Below, piece by piece: positions 43,095-51,859 of a stretch of 64,000 nt of DNA. The notes beneath the pieces were generated by a model. That model saw only the letters and a program-made list of their open reading frames with translations. It did not search any database and was not told the origin of the DNA. The DNA comes from UBA1672 sp046542355. Lineage in GTDB: Bacteria > Pseudomonadota > Alphaproteobacteria > Micavibrionales > Micavibrionaceae. Location: positions 6,190 through 70,189 of the forward strand of contig JBKHBN010000006.1 in assembly GCA_046542355.1 (NCBI GenBank), written 5' to 3'. Every line of letters starts with the position of its first letter. The first letter of the stretch is position 1. The translations under genes and the position numbers were made by a program.

Positions 43095-44387
43095 TTAATG
43101 CAAAAACCCGCCTGCTTGTCTCATTCGTGGTATAAATGGCTCAGGTGCTTCAGATATAGGTGAGGGTGATGGATATTTTCTTTCCATCTGGGTTTCGAAT
43201 TCATTTAGTTGTTTTATCATATCTTGCGGATATAAAGTTTCTAAGAGGGCTTGCGGGTTATTTTTGTTTTCAAATATCTGATCCATCGTTTGTTGAGAAA
43301 TTCTATGGAGATGTGTAGCAAACTCAAGTCCGGGTGATTGTGTTGGCGTGGCCAGTTGTACTCCGGGTAATTTATCTTTATTAAAATATTGTTCTATTTC
43401 AGATAAATCTTTGCCTCGAACCAGCTTGTTGTAAAAGCTTTCCAAAGCTTGTATGCGGGAAAAGCGTTGTGGGTTTCTTGTATCTGTTTCAGCAATTACC
43501 GCAGAATAATAATCCATACGTTCACTGTCTAAAAGGCCATGCTTTATAATATACATATCAGACAGATATTCATGCGCCATTGCCTGATTATCGTCTATAT
43601 CATAAGTCCGGCTATCGGCTTTATATTGTTTGTTAAGGCAATACCCTATTGCATATAGTAAATCCGGTTGTTTTGTTAATGGATCAATAGAAGAGGTAAA
43701 TTGCTCTGTTTCAGAAAATTGTAGTTTCTTGTCAACATAATGTAGCATTTCTTGTGTTATTACTGCCGCGCTGTAGGGGTCTGTAAGGAATAAATTTCCA
43801 TCAATATAAGCGCCTTCAATTCTCTCATCTACAGGTGGAATGGTTCCCTTCAGAAATGGTGAGTCATCAATAATGATTTTAACCCCATCTTGATTAATAG
43901 CCCGTTTTAATGTTTCGGGCACTTTAGACAGGCTCGTAAAAAACATCGCCTTTTGTGGCGGGCTGATTTTGTCTTCTGGTGATATTACGTTACCTGATCC
44001 GACAATATCATTCATGAGATCGTAATATTCATCAAATTTTTCTACAGCCTTTCTTGCTAAGGTATCTTTGTGATCTTTCGCTGTAGTACTTAATTCTGCA
44101 TATCGCCTGACTTGATGTTCAATATCTGTGCGTGCTAATTCAGGATTTTTAAATGCTCCTGATAGAGAAACAAGAGCCGGTATTCCTATAACTGGATGAA
44201 TATCATCTCCTGTTTTAAATGATATATCGGGACGGTGTGCTATTTGTAGCGCATGATTACCAGTACCGTGATATGCTATGAGTGATACTGTCAGAATATC
44301 ACCTTCCCACAAGACATTATCGGCAAGGGGCCCGAGATTTTCAGCTGTGGCCGTCGTATTGAATATTGATTGAACTCCCGTAATCAC
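43095..44387 (-). CDS. Unknown protein with near-HExxH motif, possible secreted effector
   Basis: A GTG start at 44387 has AGGGTGA upstream (430 aa). No signal peptide or membrane segment. Residues 208-220 read AVITQEMLHYVDK, close to a HExxH...D zinc site of the anthrax lethal factor type but with Gln212 in place of the first His. AHEYLSDMY at 271-279 could hold the downstream Glu. The C-terminus is Pro/Glu-rich (PSPSPISEAPEPFIPRM). A secreted-protein role is plausible given the T4BSS, but it is inference. AT-rich composition contrasts with the neighbouring housekeeping genes. Confidence 0.72.
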   Translation of the reverse strand: MITGVQSIFNTTATAENLGPLADNVLWEGDILTVSLIAYHGTGNHALQIAHRPDISFKTGDDIHPVIGIPALVSLSGAFKNPELARTDIEHQVRRYAELSTTAKDHKDTLARKAVEKFDEYYDLMNDIVGSGNVISPEDKISPPQKAMFFTSLSKVPETLKRAINQDGVKIIIDDSPFLKGTIPPVDERIEGAYIDGNLFLTDPYSAAVITQEMLHYVDKKLQFSETEQFTSSIDPLTKQPDLLYAIGYCLNKQYKADSRTYDIDDNQAMAHEYLSDMYIIKHGLLDSERMDYYSAVIAETDTRNPQRFSRIQALESFYNKLVRGKDLSEIEQYFNKDKLPGVQLATPTQSPGLEFATHLHRISQQTMDQIFENKNNPQALLETLYPQDMIKQLNEFETQMERKYPSPSPISEAPEPFIPRMRQAGGFLH

Positions 44388-44477
44388 CGTTTTTCACCCT
44401 AATTTTTTCGTGTTTTAACACTTTAATCTTATTACGGGCTTATACTAATATGTAAACTATTATTTTGCGAGTTTTTT

Positions 44478-45098
44478 TTATTGCATAAATGTCGGATCTA
44501 AAGCCGGAATATCCTCCATAACAATTTCCTGATCAGACATATTTATTTTCCCACTGGGTTTCACATGTACTTTTACGCTGAATAATGCGTCTTTGAGCAT
44601 CATATATGCTTTTACAGTATATGACCCGTCTTGATTTTTTTCTTCAATCTGGAGAGGGCTTAATGCTTCATTAAGAGACCGTTTAATTGCTGTTGGCGGC
44701 TCTTCCTTCCATTGAATGTGATCTGCTGTTTCACAGATAACGAACAGACCATGACGTCCTTTTACATGTTTAAAATAAAAACGAATATATTCGATAACAT
44801 TATCTTCGTTGAGTTTGATCGGCGCTTTATTGTTGATTTCCTGTATTGTCTTATAGTTCCAGTCAATGAGGGTTAGCTCCATGGTTCCGTTTTTTTGAAA
44901 AGAATAACGTTGAAGCGGCGGGCTGGTTGCATAATCAGCTATGCTTAAAAATCTGTATCCTTCGTAAAATGGCAAGTCTATCGCCAGGATCGATGTTTCC
45001 AGCGGGTCAAATATGGATCCTTCAACCTTTTTATTTAAAACGTCAATAATTGTCGCAATTTCTTCAAGTTCCAGTTTGGTATAGGCTTCGTCAAACAT
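44478..45098 (-). CDS. Unknown 206-aa protein
   Basis: I do not recognise the family. It is soluble, with no signal peptide or membrane segment, and contains FYEGYRFLSIADYATSPP in the N-terminal part and YIRFYFKHVKGRHGLFVICE in the middle. The C-terminal third is a strand-rich region ending EIVMEDIPALDPTFMQ. It is the last gene of the minus-strand accessory block before hemE. Codon use looks normal and the frame is long, so it is probably real. Confidence 0.7.
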   Translation of the reverse strand: MFDEAYTKLELEEIATIIDVLNKKVEGSIFDPLETSILAIDLPFYEGYRFLSIADYATSPPLQRYSFQKNGTMELTLIDWNYKTIQEINNKAPIKLNEDNVIEYIRFYFKHVKGRHGLFVICETADHIQWKEEPPTAIKRSLNEALSPLQIEEKNQDGSYTVKAYMMLKDALFSVKVHVKPSGKINMSDQEIVMEDIPALDPTFMQ

Positions 45099-45620
45099 AA
45101 TTTATGCTCTTACTGTTTTTATTGATTTGTGATTTTGTAAAATGATTTTGAGTGATTCTTGTGGTGGTGATTCGCAAATATGAGATATTTTTTTATTATA
45201 GTGACGATTTTATGTCTAAAAATCAAGATCACATGGCGGGAAAAGCCTGTGTGCGAATCCAAAGCCTCCTCAGGTATAAATCTAGGGATGAAATTACCCC
45301 CTTTTTGTCCTGCTGTTTTAATATGGAGTCATTCCCGATGGAAAGATTTTGCATTGCAAAAAAATAAGAAATGACTCGACAGATGCGACTCCGGCTTATT
45401 GCCCCGAAAATCCTTATCTGTACGTTGTGCGTAATTCTGGGGGTGGATTTGCATCCCCGTTATTCACATGCCCTATAAACAATTAATACCTTTTAAATCT
45501 AATAAATATTTTTTTTATTTCTTCCTTGCTAAGTGGTCTGGCTTGAGAATAATGAAGCTGTCTTCAGAGTTTTGGGAAGGTGTGTGTTTTTAGTTTTCAA
45601 AGAGAAAAACGGTTAGTCAG
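45099..45620. other. 522-bp AT-rich gap before hemE, candidate origin or hemE leader
   Basis: Only short frames, likely shadows, lie here. It contains a DnaA-box-like TTATTCACA at 45460, then an AT-rich tract 45480-45525. There is also a structured segment: GAGTCATT (45326-45333) pairs with AATGACTC (45370-45377), around an inner TTTTGC / GCAAAA hairpin. In Caulobacter the origin lies between hemE and the ppsR gene, so this gap is a candidate, though only one DnaA-like box is seen. Confidence 0.45.
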
Positions 45621-46673
45621 TTGGGAAATTTTTTAAGAATGGTTAGAGGAGAAAACCCTGAGGCCGTGCCTTTTTGGTTCATGCGTCAAGCTGGGCGTTA
45701 TTTACCTGAATACAGGGCATTGCGGGCACAGAGCAATGGTTTTCTGGATATGGCCTATACGCCATCAAAGGCTTGTGAGGTAACACTGCAGCCTTTGCGC
45801 CGGTTTGGGATGGATGCGGCGATTATTTTTTCCGATATTCTGGTTGTACCTCATGCGCTGGGCCGGGATCTGACGTTTGTTCCAGGAGTAGGACCAAAAC
45901 TTGATCCTTTGGAAACTGCGGGGGATATCGCGGCACTTCGTGAGAGGGAAATAGGGGATGTATTAAATCCGATTTATGATGCTTTATCGCTGACTCGTGA
46001 GACGATGAATGTTGAAGGATTTGGGGATAAAGATCTTATAGGCTTTTGCGGTGCACCCTGGACTTTGGCGTGTTATATGATCGAAGGGGGCGGGAGTAAG
46101 GATTTTTTCAAGGTCAGGCGGTTTGCTTATGCGCAGGAAGAGGCGTTTCAGGATTTAATTGATATTCTGGTTGAGGCCAGTATTTCCTATTTGTGTAAGA
46201 AAATAGGCGCAGGCGCACAGGCGGTGCAGATTTTTGATAGTTGGGCAGGAATTCTTGATGCGCCTTCTTTTGTAAAATGGTCGATAGAGCCGACGAGCCG
46301 GATTATTGAGCAGGTGCGCTTGTCTTATCCTGATGTTCCGATTATCGGTTTTCCGCGCGGCGCAGGGGTGAATTATGCGCGCTATGTGCGTGAAACCAGT
46401 GTTGATGTGATTGGCACTGATTCTCTGGTTGATACAGCTTATGCGGCTAAAGAATTACAGCCTTTGGCTGCTGTGCAGGGTAATCTTGATCCCGCATGTT
46501 TATTGGCTGGGGGAGATGTTATGGTGCAAAGAGTTGAGCAAATTTTTAGTGATTTGAAAGGGCAAAATCGCCGGTTTGTATTTAATCTTGGGCATGGTAT
46601 CCACAAAGATACGCCGATTGAACATGTTGAGTTGCTTGTGAAAATGATTAGAGAGCTAGGGGCGTTGAGATGA
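45621..46673 (+). CDS. hemE: Uroporphyrinogen decarboxylase HemE
   Basis: HemE decarboxylates uroporphyrinogen III to coproporphyrinogen III. The start appears to be TTG 45621, giving FLRMVRGENPEAVPFWFMRQ, which aligns with the family N-terminus. ATG 45639 would cut into this region. There is no ATG upstream in frame. The signature FMRQAGRYLPEYR is present, as is GFCGAPWTLACYMIEG. Length is 350 aa. The stop overlaps the hemH start. Confidence 0.93.
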   Translation: MGNFLRMVRGENPEAVPFWFMRQAGRYLPEYRALRAQSNGFLDMAYTPSKACEVTLQPLRRFGMDAAIIFSDILVVPHALGRDLTFVPGVGPKLDPLETAGDIAALREREIGDVLNPIYDALSLTRETMNVEGFGDKDLIGFCGAPWTLACYMIEGGGSKDFFKVRRFAYAQEEAFQDLIDILVEASISYLCKKIGAGAQAVQIFDSWAGILDAPSFVKWSIEPTSRIIEQVRLSYPDVPIIGFPRGAGVNYARYVRETSVDVIGTDSLVDTAYAAKELQPLAAVQGNLDPACLLAGGDVMVQRVEQIFSDLKGQNRRFVFNLGHGIHKDTPIEHVELLVKMIRELGALR

Positions 46674-47785
46674 CAGGCAAAGCATCAGTTGATGATAGGG
46701 GAAAAGTGGCAGTTGTGCTTTTTAATCTGGGCGGGCCCGATTGCAAGGAAGCGATCAGGCCTTTTTTGTTTAACTTTTTTACCGATGCGAATATTATTCG
46801 TCTGCCGTTTTTTCTGCGCTATATTCTGGCCAGATTTATTGCTTACAGGCGCTCAAAAAGGGAAGCCGGTGAGTCTTACGGATATTTGGGCAACAAGTCT
46901 CCTTTAGTGGATAATTCACGGCAGCAGGCTCGTTTGCTTGAGGATGTGCTCAATCAGGAGCAGGACAAGGATCGGGGGATTTATAAATGCTTTATTTGTA
47001 TGCGTTACTGGCACCCGATGGCGCCGCAAGTGGTGCGTGAAGTGCGGGACTGGGGCGCGCAGCGCATTGTACTTTTGCCGCTTTATCCGCAATATTCAAC
47101 GACAACGACATATTCTTCGCTGGGGCAGTGGGAAAAAGCCGCGCTGGAAGCAGGAATGAAGGATATGCCAACTTTTATGACATGTTGTTATCCGGAAAAT
47201 GATGGATTTATAAAAGCCTCCACAGATCACATTATGGCATGCTATGAACAGGCGCTGACTGATGGGTATAAAAAAATACGGGTTTTGTTTTCGGCGCATG
47301 GTTTGCCAGAGCGTATTATATATCAGGGGGATCCTTATCAATATCAGTGTGAGCGCAGCTCGCGGCGCATTGTCAAAGCCTTGAGTGACAGGCTCGATGA
47401 GCAATATGGGGATCAGATAAAGGAGCTGGATTGGCAAAATTGCTATCAAAGCCGGGTGGGGCCTATGAAATGGATTGGCCCGCCGGTGCAATATGCACTT
47501 GAGAGGGCGGCTTCCGATGATTGCGCGGTTATTATATATCCGCATGCTTTTACGCAAGAACATGTTGAAACGCTTGTGGAGCTTGATATTGAATATAAAG
47601 AGCTGGCCAAAGCGCTTGGTATAAAGGGGTATTATCGCGCCAGAACCGTGAGTGAGCATCCCGCCTTTATAGGGGGGTTATCGGAGATAGTATTGAGGTC
47701 TTTGCAGCGGGAGGGCGTGCAGGCCGAGAAACAATCTTGCAGCTGCCCGGAGCATTATTCTCGATGCTGCATGCGTGAGGCGTAG
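46670..47785 (+). CDS. hemH: Ferrochelatase HemH
   Basis: Ferrochelatase inserts ferrous iron into protoporphyrin IX. The 371-aa protein has the family start VVLFNLGGPDCKEAIRPFL, FSAHGLPERIIYQGDPY with the conserved catalytic-site His, and IIYPHAFTQEHVETLVELDI with the conserved His. Its C-terminus ends in a short Cys-rich tail (QSCSCPEHYSRCCMREA) that may bind a metal or an iron-sulfur cluster, as in some ferrochelatases. The start overlaps hemE as ATGA. Confidence 0.95.
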   Translation: MTGKASVDDRGKVAVVLFNLGGPDCKEAIRPFLFNFFTDANIIRLPFFLRYILARFIAYRRSKREAGESYGYLGNKSPLVDNSRQQARLLEDVLNQEQDKDRGIYKCFICMRYWHPMAPQVVREVRDWGAQRIVLLPLYPQYSTTTTYSSLGQWEKAALEAGMKDMPTFMTCCYPENDGFIKASTDHIMACYEQALTDGYKKIRVLFSAHGLPERIIYQGDPYQYQCERSSRRIVKALSDRLDEQYGDQIKELDWQNCYQSRVGPMKWIGPPVQYALERAASDDCAVIIYPHAFTQEHVETLVELDIEYKELAKALGIKGYYRARTVSEHPAFIGGLSEIVLRSLQREGVQAEKQSCSCPEHYSRCCMREA

Positions 47786-47871
47786 GTGTTTTATAAAAGG
47801 TGAAATGATTTCTTTTCATGTGACTTATTGTTATGTTAAAATGGTGTTAACATTAAGTTTGGAGCATGGTT

Positions 47872-49047
47872 ATGGGTTTAAGTCCGGGTTATATAGCAGC
47901 TAAGAATGCGGCGATACAGTTTGAAACCGAGACGCTTTCAGAATATGGGGGAGCACCGTATCCTGTTCAAAACGCATCGAGCGGCGCATCTCACTGGAGT
48001 CAGCTTGTTACCGTTAAAGGTGGTTTTGGAGGGCAGGCAGGTCAAGCAATTCAAACTGGATTAAATAATTTATGGAATACCGATGAAGGAAAAGATGTTA
48101 TTGTATCGGCAGCACAAAGGTTGGGTAATAAAATAATTATTGATCCAGACCCGAAAAATGGTTCGGCTTTAGCGATAGGTAATCATGTTGTACTTCCTGC
48201 ACACACTTTTTCTTTAAGATATAAGGGTGAAGATGGGGCTATGCATGATTTTACTGTAGAGCGTACACTTTTACATGAAATTGCGCATTTTGCTTTTGGA
48301 AGAAATGAAGAATTAACCGTTGATATTGTAAATGCTGTTATGGAATATCGGTTTGGTGAGGAACCTAGATATAAGTATGGCAAGTTCAATGATGGCTTGA
48401 GTGATAATAGGGGTACACCACATTATGATAGTGCCCAGCCAGCTAGTTCCGGGTATGGCCACCAGCAGCAATATCAAAGTGCTGAACCGCGAAGATCTGT
48501 ACAAGATTTTAGATCAGGAAGTAATGAAATAGGTCAATTTGGTCGTTTTAGAATGGAAGGGTTTGATGATTCTACAACGCGCAGGATGGTTGATATTTTA
48601 AAAAATCAAAATCCAAATTTTGGGCCAGAGGTAACAATTCAGTATACGGGCAATGGAGCTTTTGGGATAAACCCACATCAAAAGCTTATTCAAATTAATC
48701 AGCAAATTCTTGATCGACCAGGAAATCTAGAAAGAAATCTTCCAGGGGCATTAAGGCAACTTGGTTCTCCGCATTCTTCTCTTGATATGGGTGGAGGGGA
48801 TGAGATTGCGGCTTTAGACGGGTTTGATGAGGATGCGCCGCAAATTGATGTTCATGAAGAAGGATTGCTGCATTTAAGACAGTTTGATCTGGCCGGAGAT
48901 TCTCTTTATTCCGGCGATGTTGGTTTGTTAGAAGAAACACAAGCTTTTTACCCTGCTGTTATTGCAGCGCTTTCTCCTGATATTGTGATGGATAGTCAAG
49001 CTCCAGATGTTACATTGTCATCAAATCCTGGATTTAGCGGAGTATAG
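47872..49047 (+). CDS. HExxH putative metalloprotease inserted between hemH and hemJ
   Basis: ATG 47872 is 7 bases after a GGAG site and is chosen over ATG 47866 (391 aa). The zinc motif is LLHEIAHFAFG with His135, Glu136 and His139, and Glu147 or Asp151 as a possible third ligand (EELTVDIVNAVM). No signal peptide. The rest is Gly/Ser/Gln-rich and strand-poor, with PLRQLGS-like segments later. Its composition, AT-rich with many Asn, Gln and Gly, differs from the haem genes, so it is a cargo gene, possibly a secreted effector protease. Confidence 0.75.
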   Translation: MGLSPGYIAAKNAAIQFETETLSEYGGAPYPVQNASSGASHWSQLVTVKGGFGGQAGQAIQTGLNNLWNTDEGKDVIVSAAQRLGNKIIIDPDPKNGSALAIGNHVVLPAHTFSLRYKGEDGAMHDFTVERTLLHEIAHFAFGRNEELTVDIVNAVMEYRFGEEPRYKYGKFNDGLSDNRGTPHYDSAQPASSGYGHQQQYQSAEPRRSVQDFRSGSNEIGQFGRFRMEGFDDSTTRRMVDILKNQNPNFGPEVTIQYTGNGAFGINPHQKLIQINQQILDRPGNLERNLPGALRQLGSPHSSLDMGGGDEIAALDGFDEDAPQIDVHEEGLLHLRQFDLAGDSLYSGDVGLLEETQAFYPAVIAALSPDIVMDSQAPDVTLSSNPGFSGV

Positions 49048-49190
49048 GAGTATATTTTCTATAAATTTGCTGTTTGCCCAGTTGTAAGCGCATGGTGTTT
49101 CATGTGCTTTTCTTCGTATGACAAAATGAATAAAAAATGCTATAAGATCGTTGATTTCTTTTCAGATTAAAATTTTCAGGATGATAACCA

Positions 49191-49640
49191 GTGATTGAAT
49201 TTTTGAATGAATATTATAACTGGTGGCTGGCCATGCATATTCTGTCTTTCGTTTCATGGATGGCGGGCCTCCTTTATTTGCCGCGATTATTCGTTTATCA
49301 TGCTTATTCCAAGCCCGGCTCAGATCAAAGTGAAACATTTAAAATCATGGAGCGCAGACTTTATAAATATATAATGCATCCGGCGATGGTTGCTTCGTGG
49401 GTGTTTGGTTTGATTATGCTGTATGCACGCTGGGAGCTTTTGATTTTTACTGGCTGGATGCAGGTAAAGCTTGTGTGTGTGGTGATTATGACGCTTTTTC
49501 ACTTTTTAATGATTAAATATCTGGAAGATTTTGAAGACGATAAAAACGAGAAGTCACATGTGTATTTTCGTGTTCTTAACGAAGTGCCGACTGTGATTAT
49601 GATTGTTATTGTTATATGTGCGATTGTTCAGCCTTTTTAG
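49191..49640 (+). CDS. hemJ: Protoporphyrinogen IX oxidase HemJ
   Basis: HemJ is an inner-membrane oxidase for protoporphyrinogen IX. The 149-aa protein starts at GTG 49191. It has four membrane segments, with the family motif AMHILSFVSWMAGLLYLPRL at the N-terminus, including a conserved His, and the HPAMVASWVFG segment. It forms the usual hemE-hemH-hemJ-rho order except for the inserted HExxH gene. Confidence 0.93.
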   Translation: MIEFLNEYYNWWLAMHILSFVSWMAGLLYLPRLFVYHAYSKPGSDQSETFKIMERRLYKYIMHPAMVASWVFGLIMLYARWELLIFTGWMQVKLVCVVIMTLFHFLMIKYLEDFEDDKNEKSHVYFRVLNEVPTVIMIVIVICAIVQPF

Positions 49641-49884
49641 GGGGAATTTATAAGGAAAATTAAATATGTGGATAATCTCTTGACTTTGTTTAAAGGTCTG
49701 GTTATAAGGGAAACATCTTTTAAGAAAATTCCACAAATTATAAGGTGATTTTCGCCGTGAGTGTGCGGCATGGATAAAAGCTTACAAAACATATAATGGT
49801 TTTATATCACGCGCTTTGATCAAAAAAGCGGAGGTCATGGCAGCGTCTTTTTCCAACTAGGTACAATTTAATTACGAGTCTTTC
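49641..49884. other. Leader region before rho with a DnaA-box-like site
   Basis: This 244-bp gap carries a perfect DnaA box in reverse, TGTGGATAA at 49667-49675. Otherwise it is AT-rich. A long leader is usual for rho, which controls itself by attenuation. It is a weaker origin candidate. Confidence 0.45.
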
Positions 49885-51138
49885 ATGAATTTACAGGAAT
49901 TAAAATCGCGCTCTCCGGCTGAGCTATTGGCGTTTGCTGAAGAACTTGGGGTAGAAAATTGCATTACAATGCGCAAGCAAGACATGATGTTTGCAATATT
50001 AAAGCAACTGGCCAGTCAAAATGTTCCAATTTCCGGTACGGGTGTCTTAGAGGTTTTGCAAGACGGGTTTGGTTTTTTGCGTTCTCCTGAAGAAAATTAT
50101 CTACCCGGGCCGGATGATATATATGTTTCTCCCTCACAAGTGCGGCGCTTTGGTTTAAGGACGGGTGATATTGTTGAGGGAGAAATTCGCGCTCCCAAGG
50201 ATTCAGAGCGATATTTTGCATTATTGCGGGTGGGCTCGATTAGTAATGAATCTCCTGACAGGCTTCGACACCGCATTAATTTTGATAATCTCACTCCTCT
50301 TTATCCCGATCGTAAAATTAATCTGGAACTCGATGATCCCACGAAAAACGGTAATGTCCAGCGCGTTATTGAGTTAACGGCGCCAATTGGTTTTGGGCAG
50401 CGGGCTTTGATTGTGGCGCCGCCGCGTACGGGTAAAACGGTAATGCTTCAAAATATTGCTACCTCGATAGCGGCCAATCATCCGGAAGCTTATCTGATTG
50501 TTCTTTTGATTGATGAGCGTCCTGAAGAGGTAACGGATATGGCGCGCTCTGTGCGCGGTGAAGTGGTATCCTCAACTTTTGATGAGCCAGCCTCGCGCCA
50601 TGTTCAGGTGGCTGAGATGGTTATGGAAAAAGCAAAGCGCCTCGTGGAACATAAGCGTGATGTTGTGATCTTGCTTGATTCTATAACACGTCTTGCGCGG
50701 GCATATAACACGGTTGTGCCCTCTTCTGGTAAGGTTCTGACGGGTGGAGTCGATGCAAATGCGTTACAGCGCCCCAAGCGCTTCTTTGGGGCTGCGCGGA
50801 ATATTGAGCAGGGCGGGTCTTTAACGATTGTTGCTACGGCCTTGATTGATACCGGATCGCGCATGGATGAGGTTATCTTTGAAGAATTTAAGGGGACCGG
50901 TAATTCCGAGATTGTTCTGGATCGCAAGCTTGCCGATAAGCGGGTCTTCCCGGCGATTGATATTCAAAAATCCGGCACGCGGAAAGAAGAGCTTCTTGTT
51001 GGTCAGGACTTGCAGAAAATGTGGGTCTTGCGCCGTATATTGAATCCTATGGGCACGGTTGATGCGATTGAGTTTTTGCTTGGCAAGCTTAAGAGTACCA
51101 AAAATAATGATGATTTCTTCCGCTCTATGAATCAATAG
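49885..51138 (+). CDS. rho: Transcription termination factor Rho
   Basis: Rho is the hexameric RNA helicase for factor-dependent termination. The 417-aa length is normal. The N-terminal RNA-binding domain has GVLEVLQDGFGFLRSPEENY, and the P-loop is APPRTGKT after GFGQRALIV. Further motifs are VLLIDERPEEVTDMARSV (Walker B) and LDSITRLARAYNTV. A MITE-like element follows it. Confidence 0.97.
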   Translation: MNLQELKSRSPAELLAFAEELGVENCITMRKQDMMFAILKQLASQNVPISGTGVLEVLQDGFGFLRSPEENYLPGPDDIYVSPSQVRRFGLRTGDIVEGEIRAPKDSERYFALLRVGSISNESPDRLRHRINFDNLTPLYPDRKINLELDDPTKNGNVQRVIELTAPIGFGQRALIVAPPRTGKTVMLQNIATSIAANHPEAYLIVLLIDERPEEVTDMARSVRGEVVSSTFDEPASRHVQVAEMVMEKAKRLVEHKRDVVILLDSITRLARAYNTVVPSSGKVLTGGVDANALQRPKRFFGAARNIEQGGSLTIVATALIDTGSRMDEVIFEEFKGTGNSEIVLDRKLADKRVFPAIDIQKSGTRKEELLVGQDLQKMWVLRRILNPMGTVDAIEFLLGKLKSTKNNDDFFRSMNQ

Positions 51139-51162
51139 TTTTTTAGTTATATATCAGCGTTT

Positions 51163-51328
51163 TAGATAGTGTCGTCACATGTTATGTCTATTCTGCGCGA
51201 GCAAATTTTTGTATCTAAGCCTTCAAACCGCTTGCCATTAGCTACGGCTAGTCCCTGCACGGTTTTCAGGCTTATCTCCTAAAAATTTTCTCGCGCAGAA
51301 TAGACATAACATGTGACGACACTATCTA
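51163..51328. mobile_element. 166-bp palindromic MITE-like element
   Basis: The ends are 39-bp perfect inverted repeats at 51163-51201 and 51290-51328, beginning TAGATAGTGTCGTCACATG. The inner part is also nearly palindromic: TAAGCCTTCAAACCG pairs with CGGTTTTCAGGCTTA at 13 of 15 positions. The whole element can fold as one long hairpin. Flanking TA dinucleotides could be target-site duplications, as for IS630/mariner-type transposases. There is no coding capacity. Related ends occur at 4893, 15623 and 40430. It lies just after rho and could also act as a terminator. Confidence 0.88.
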
Positions 51329-51386
51329 ATAAATTTTTGCAATTTTTTTTCCCTTTAGGATAAATGGCTCATTGTTTTATAAAATT

Positions 51387-51632
51387 ATGAAGTATTTGGT
51401 GATGGGCAGAAAATATTTAGCAAGATTTTACAGGGATCATTTTTTAGATGTTTATTTTACGCGTAAAGGACGTGGATCAGACAGACCGCGAGAATTGACT
51501 AAAGTAATGGGTGAGGTTGCTGATGGATATTTTGTGGACTATGATGATCCAAATTTATGTCCGCCGCAAGATGAGCCTGTTCCGGCAGAAGAACGACCTT
51601 TTTTCCCTGATTATTATGTGTGTGGAGAATGA
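51387..51632 (+). CDS. Small hypothetical protein after the MITE
   Basis: This 81-aa frame runs from ATG 51387 (TTG 51372 is also in frame). It begins basic (MKYLVMGRKYLARFYRDHF) and ends acidic with DPNLCPPQDEP and CGE. No clear ribosome site and no known family. It might be real, but the evidence is weak. Confidence 0.4.
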   Translation: MKYLVMGRKYLARFYRDHFLDVYFTRKGRGSDRPRELTKVMGEVADGYFVDYDDPNLCPPQDEPVPAEERPFFPDYYVCGE

Positions 51633-51859
51633 GTGACGAAGTTTAAGCCGATGATGTGTATGCGCATTATTTGGATTAGGACATCGTCATTAGATTGAAT
51701 TCCTATTAAACTTATTTAGAATTTTATGCAAAAGCATCAAAAAAACGCAATAAAATCAAAACGATAGTATTTGCCATATTGCTAACTCTATGACTATAAT
51801 AGAAGTATAAGACGTGCGAAAAGCACATATGACAGTCGTTAGCAATTTTGGTGAGAAAA

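Noticed and set aside
45152..45367. Two overlapping short frames in the gap before hemE
   Set aside because: Short, no ribosome site, no domain, and they overlap the nested inverted repeats; more likely a leader or origin region.
45237..45420. Possible cobalamin riboswitch before hemE
   Set aside because: A GGGAA...GCGAATCC run resembles part of the cobalamin box, but the conserved later segments (GCAACTG, GCCACTG, and GCCAGGAGACC) are not there.
47096..47659. 187-aa open frame antisense to hemH
   Set aside because: It lies entirely inside the well-supported ferrochelatase gene and shows no family pattern or ribosome site.
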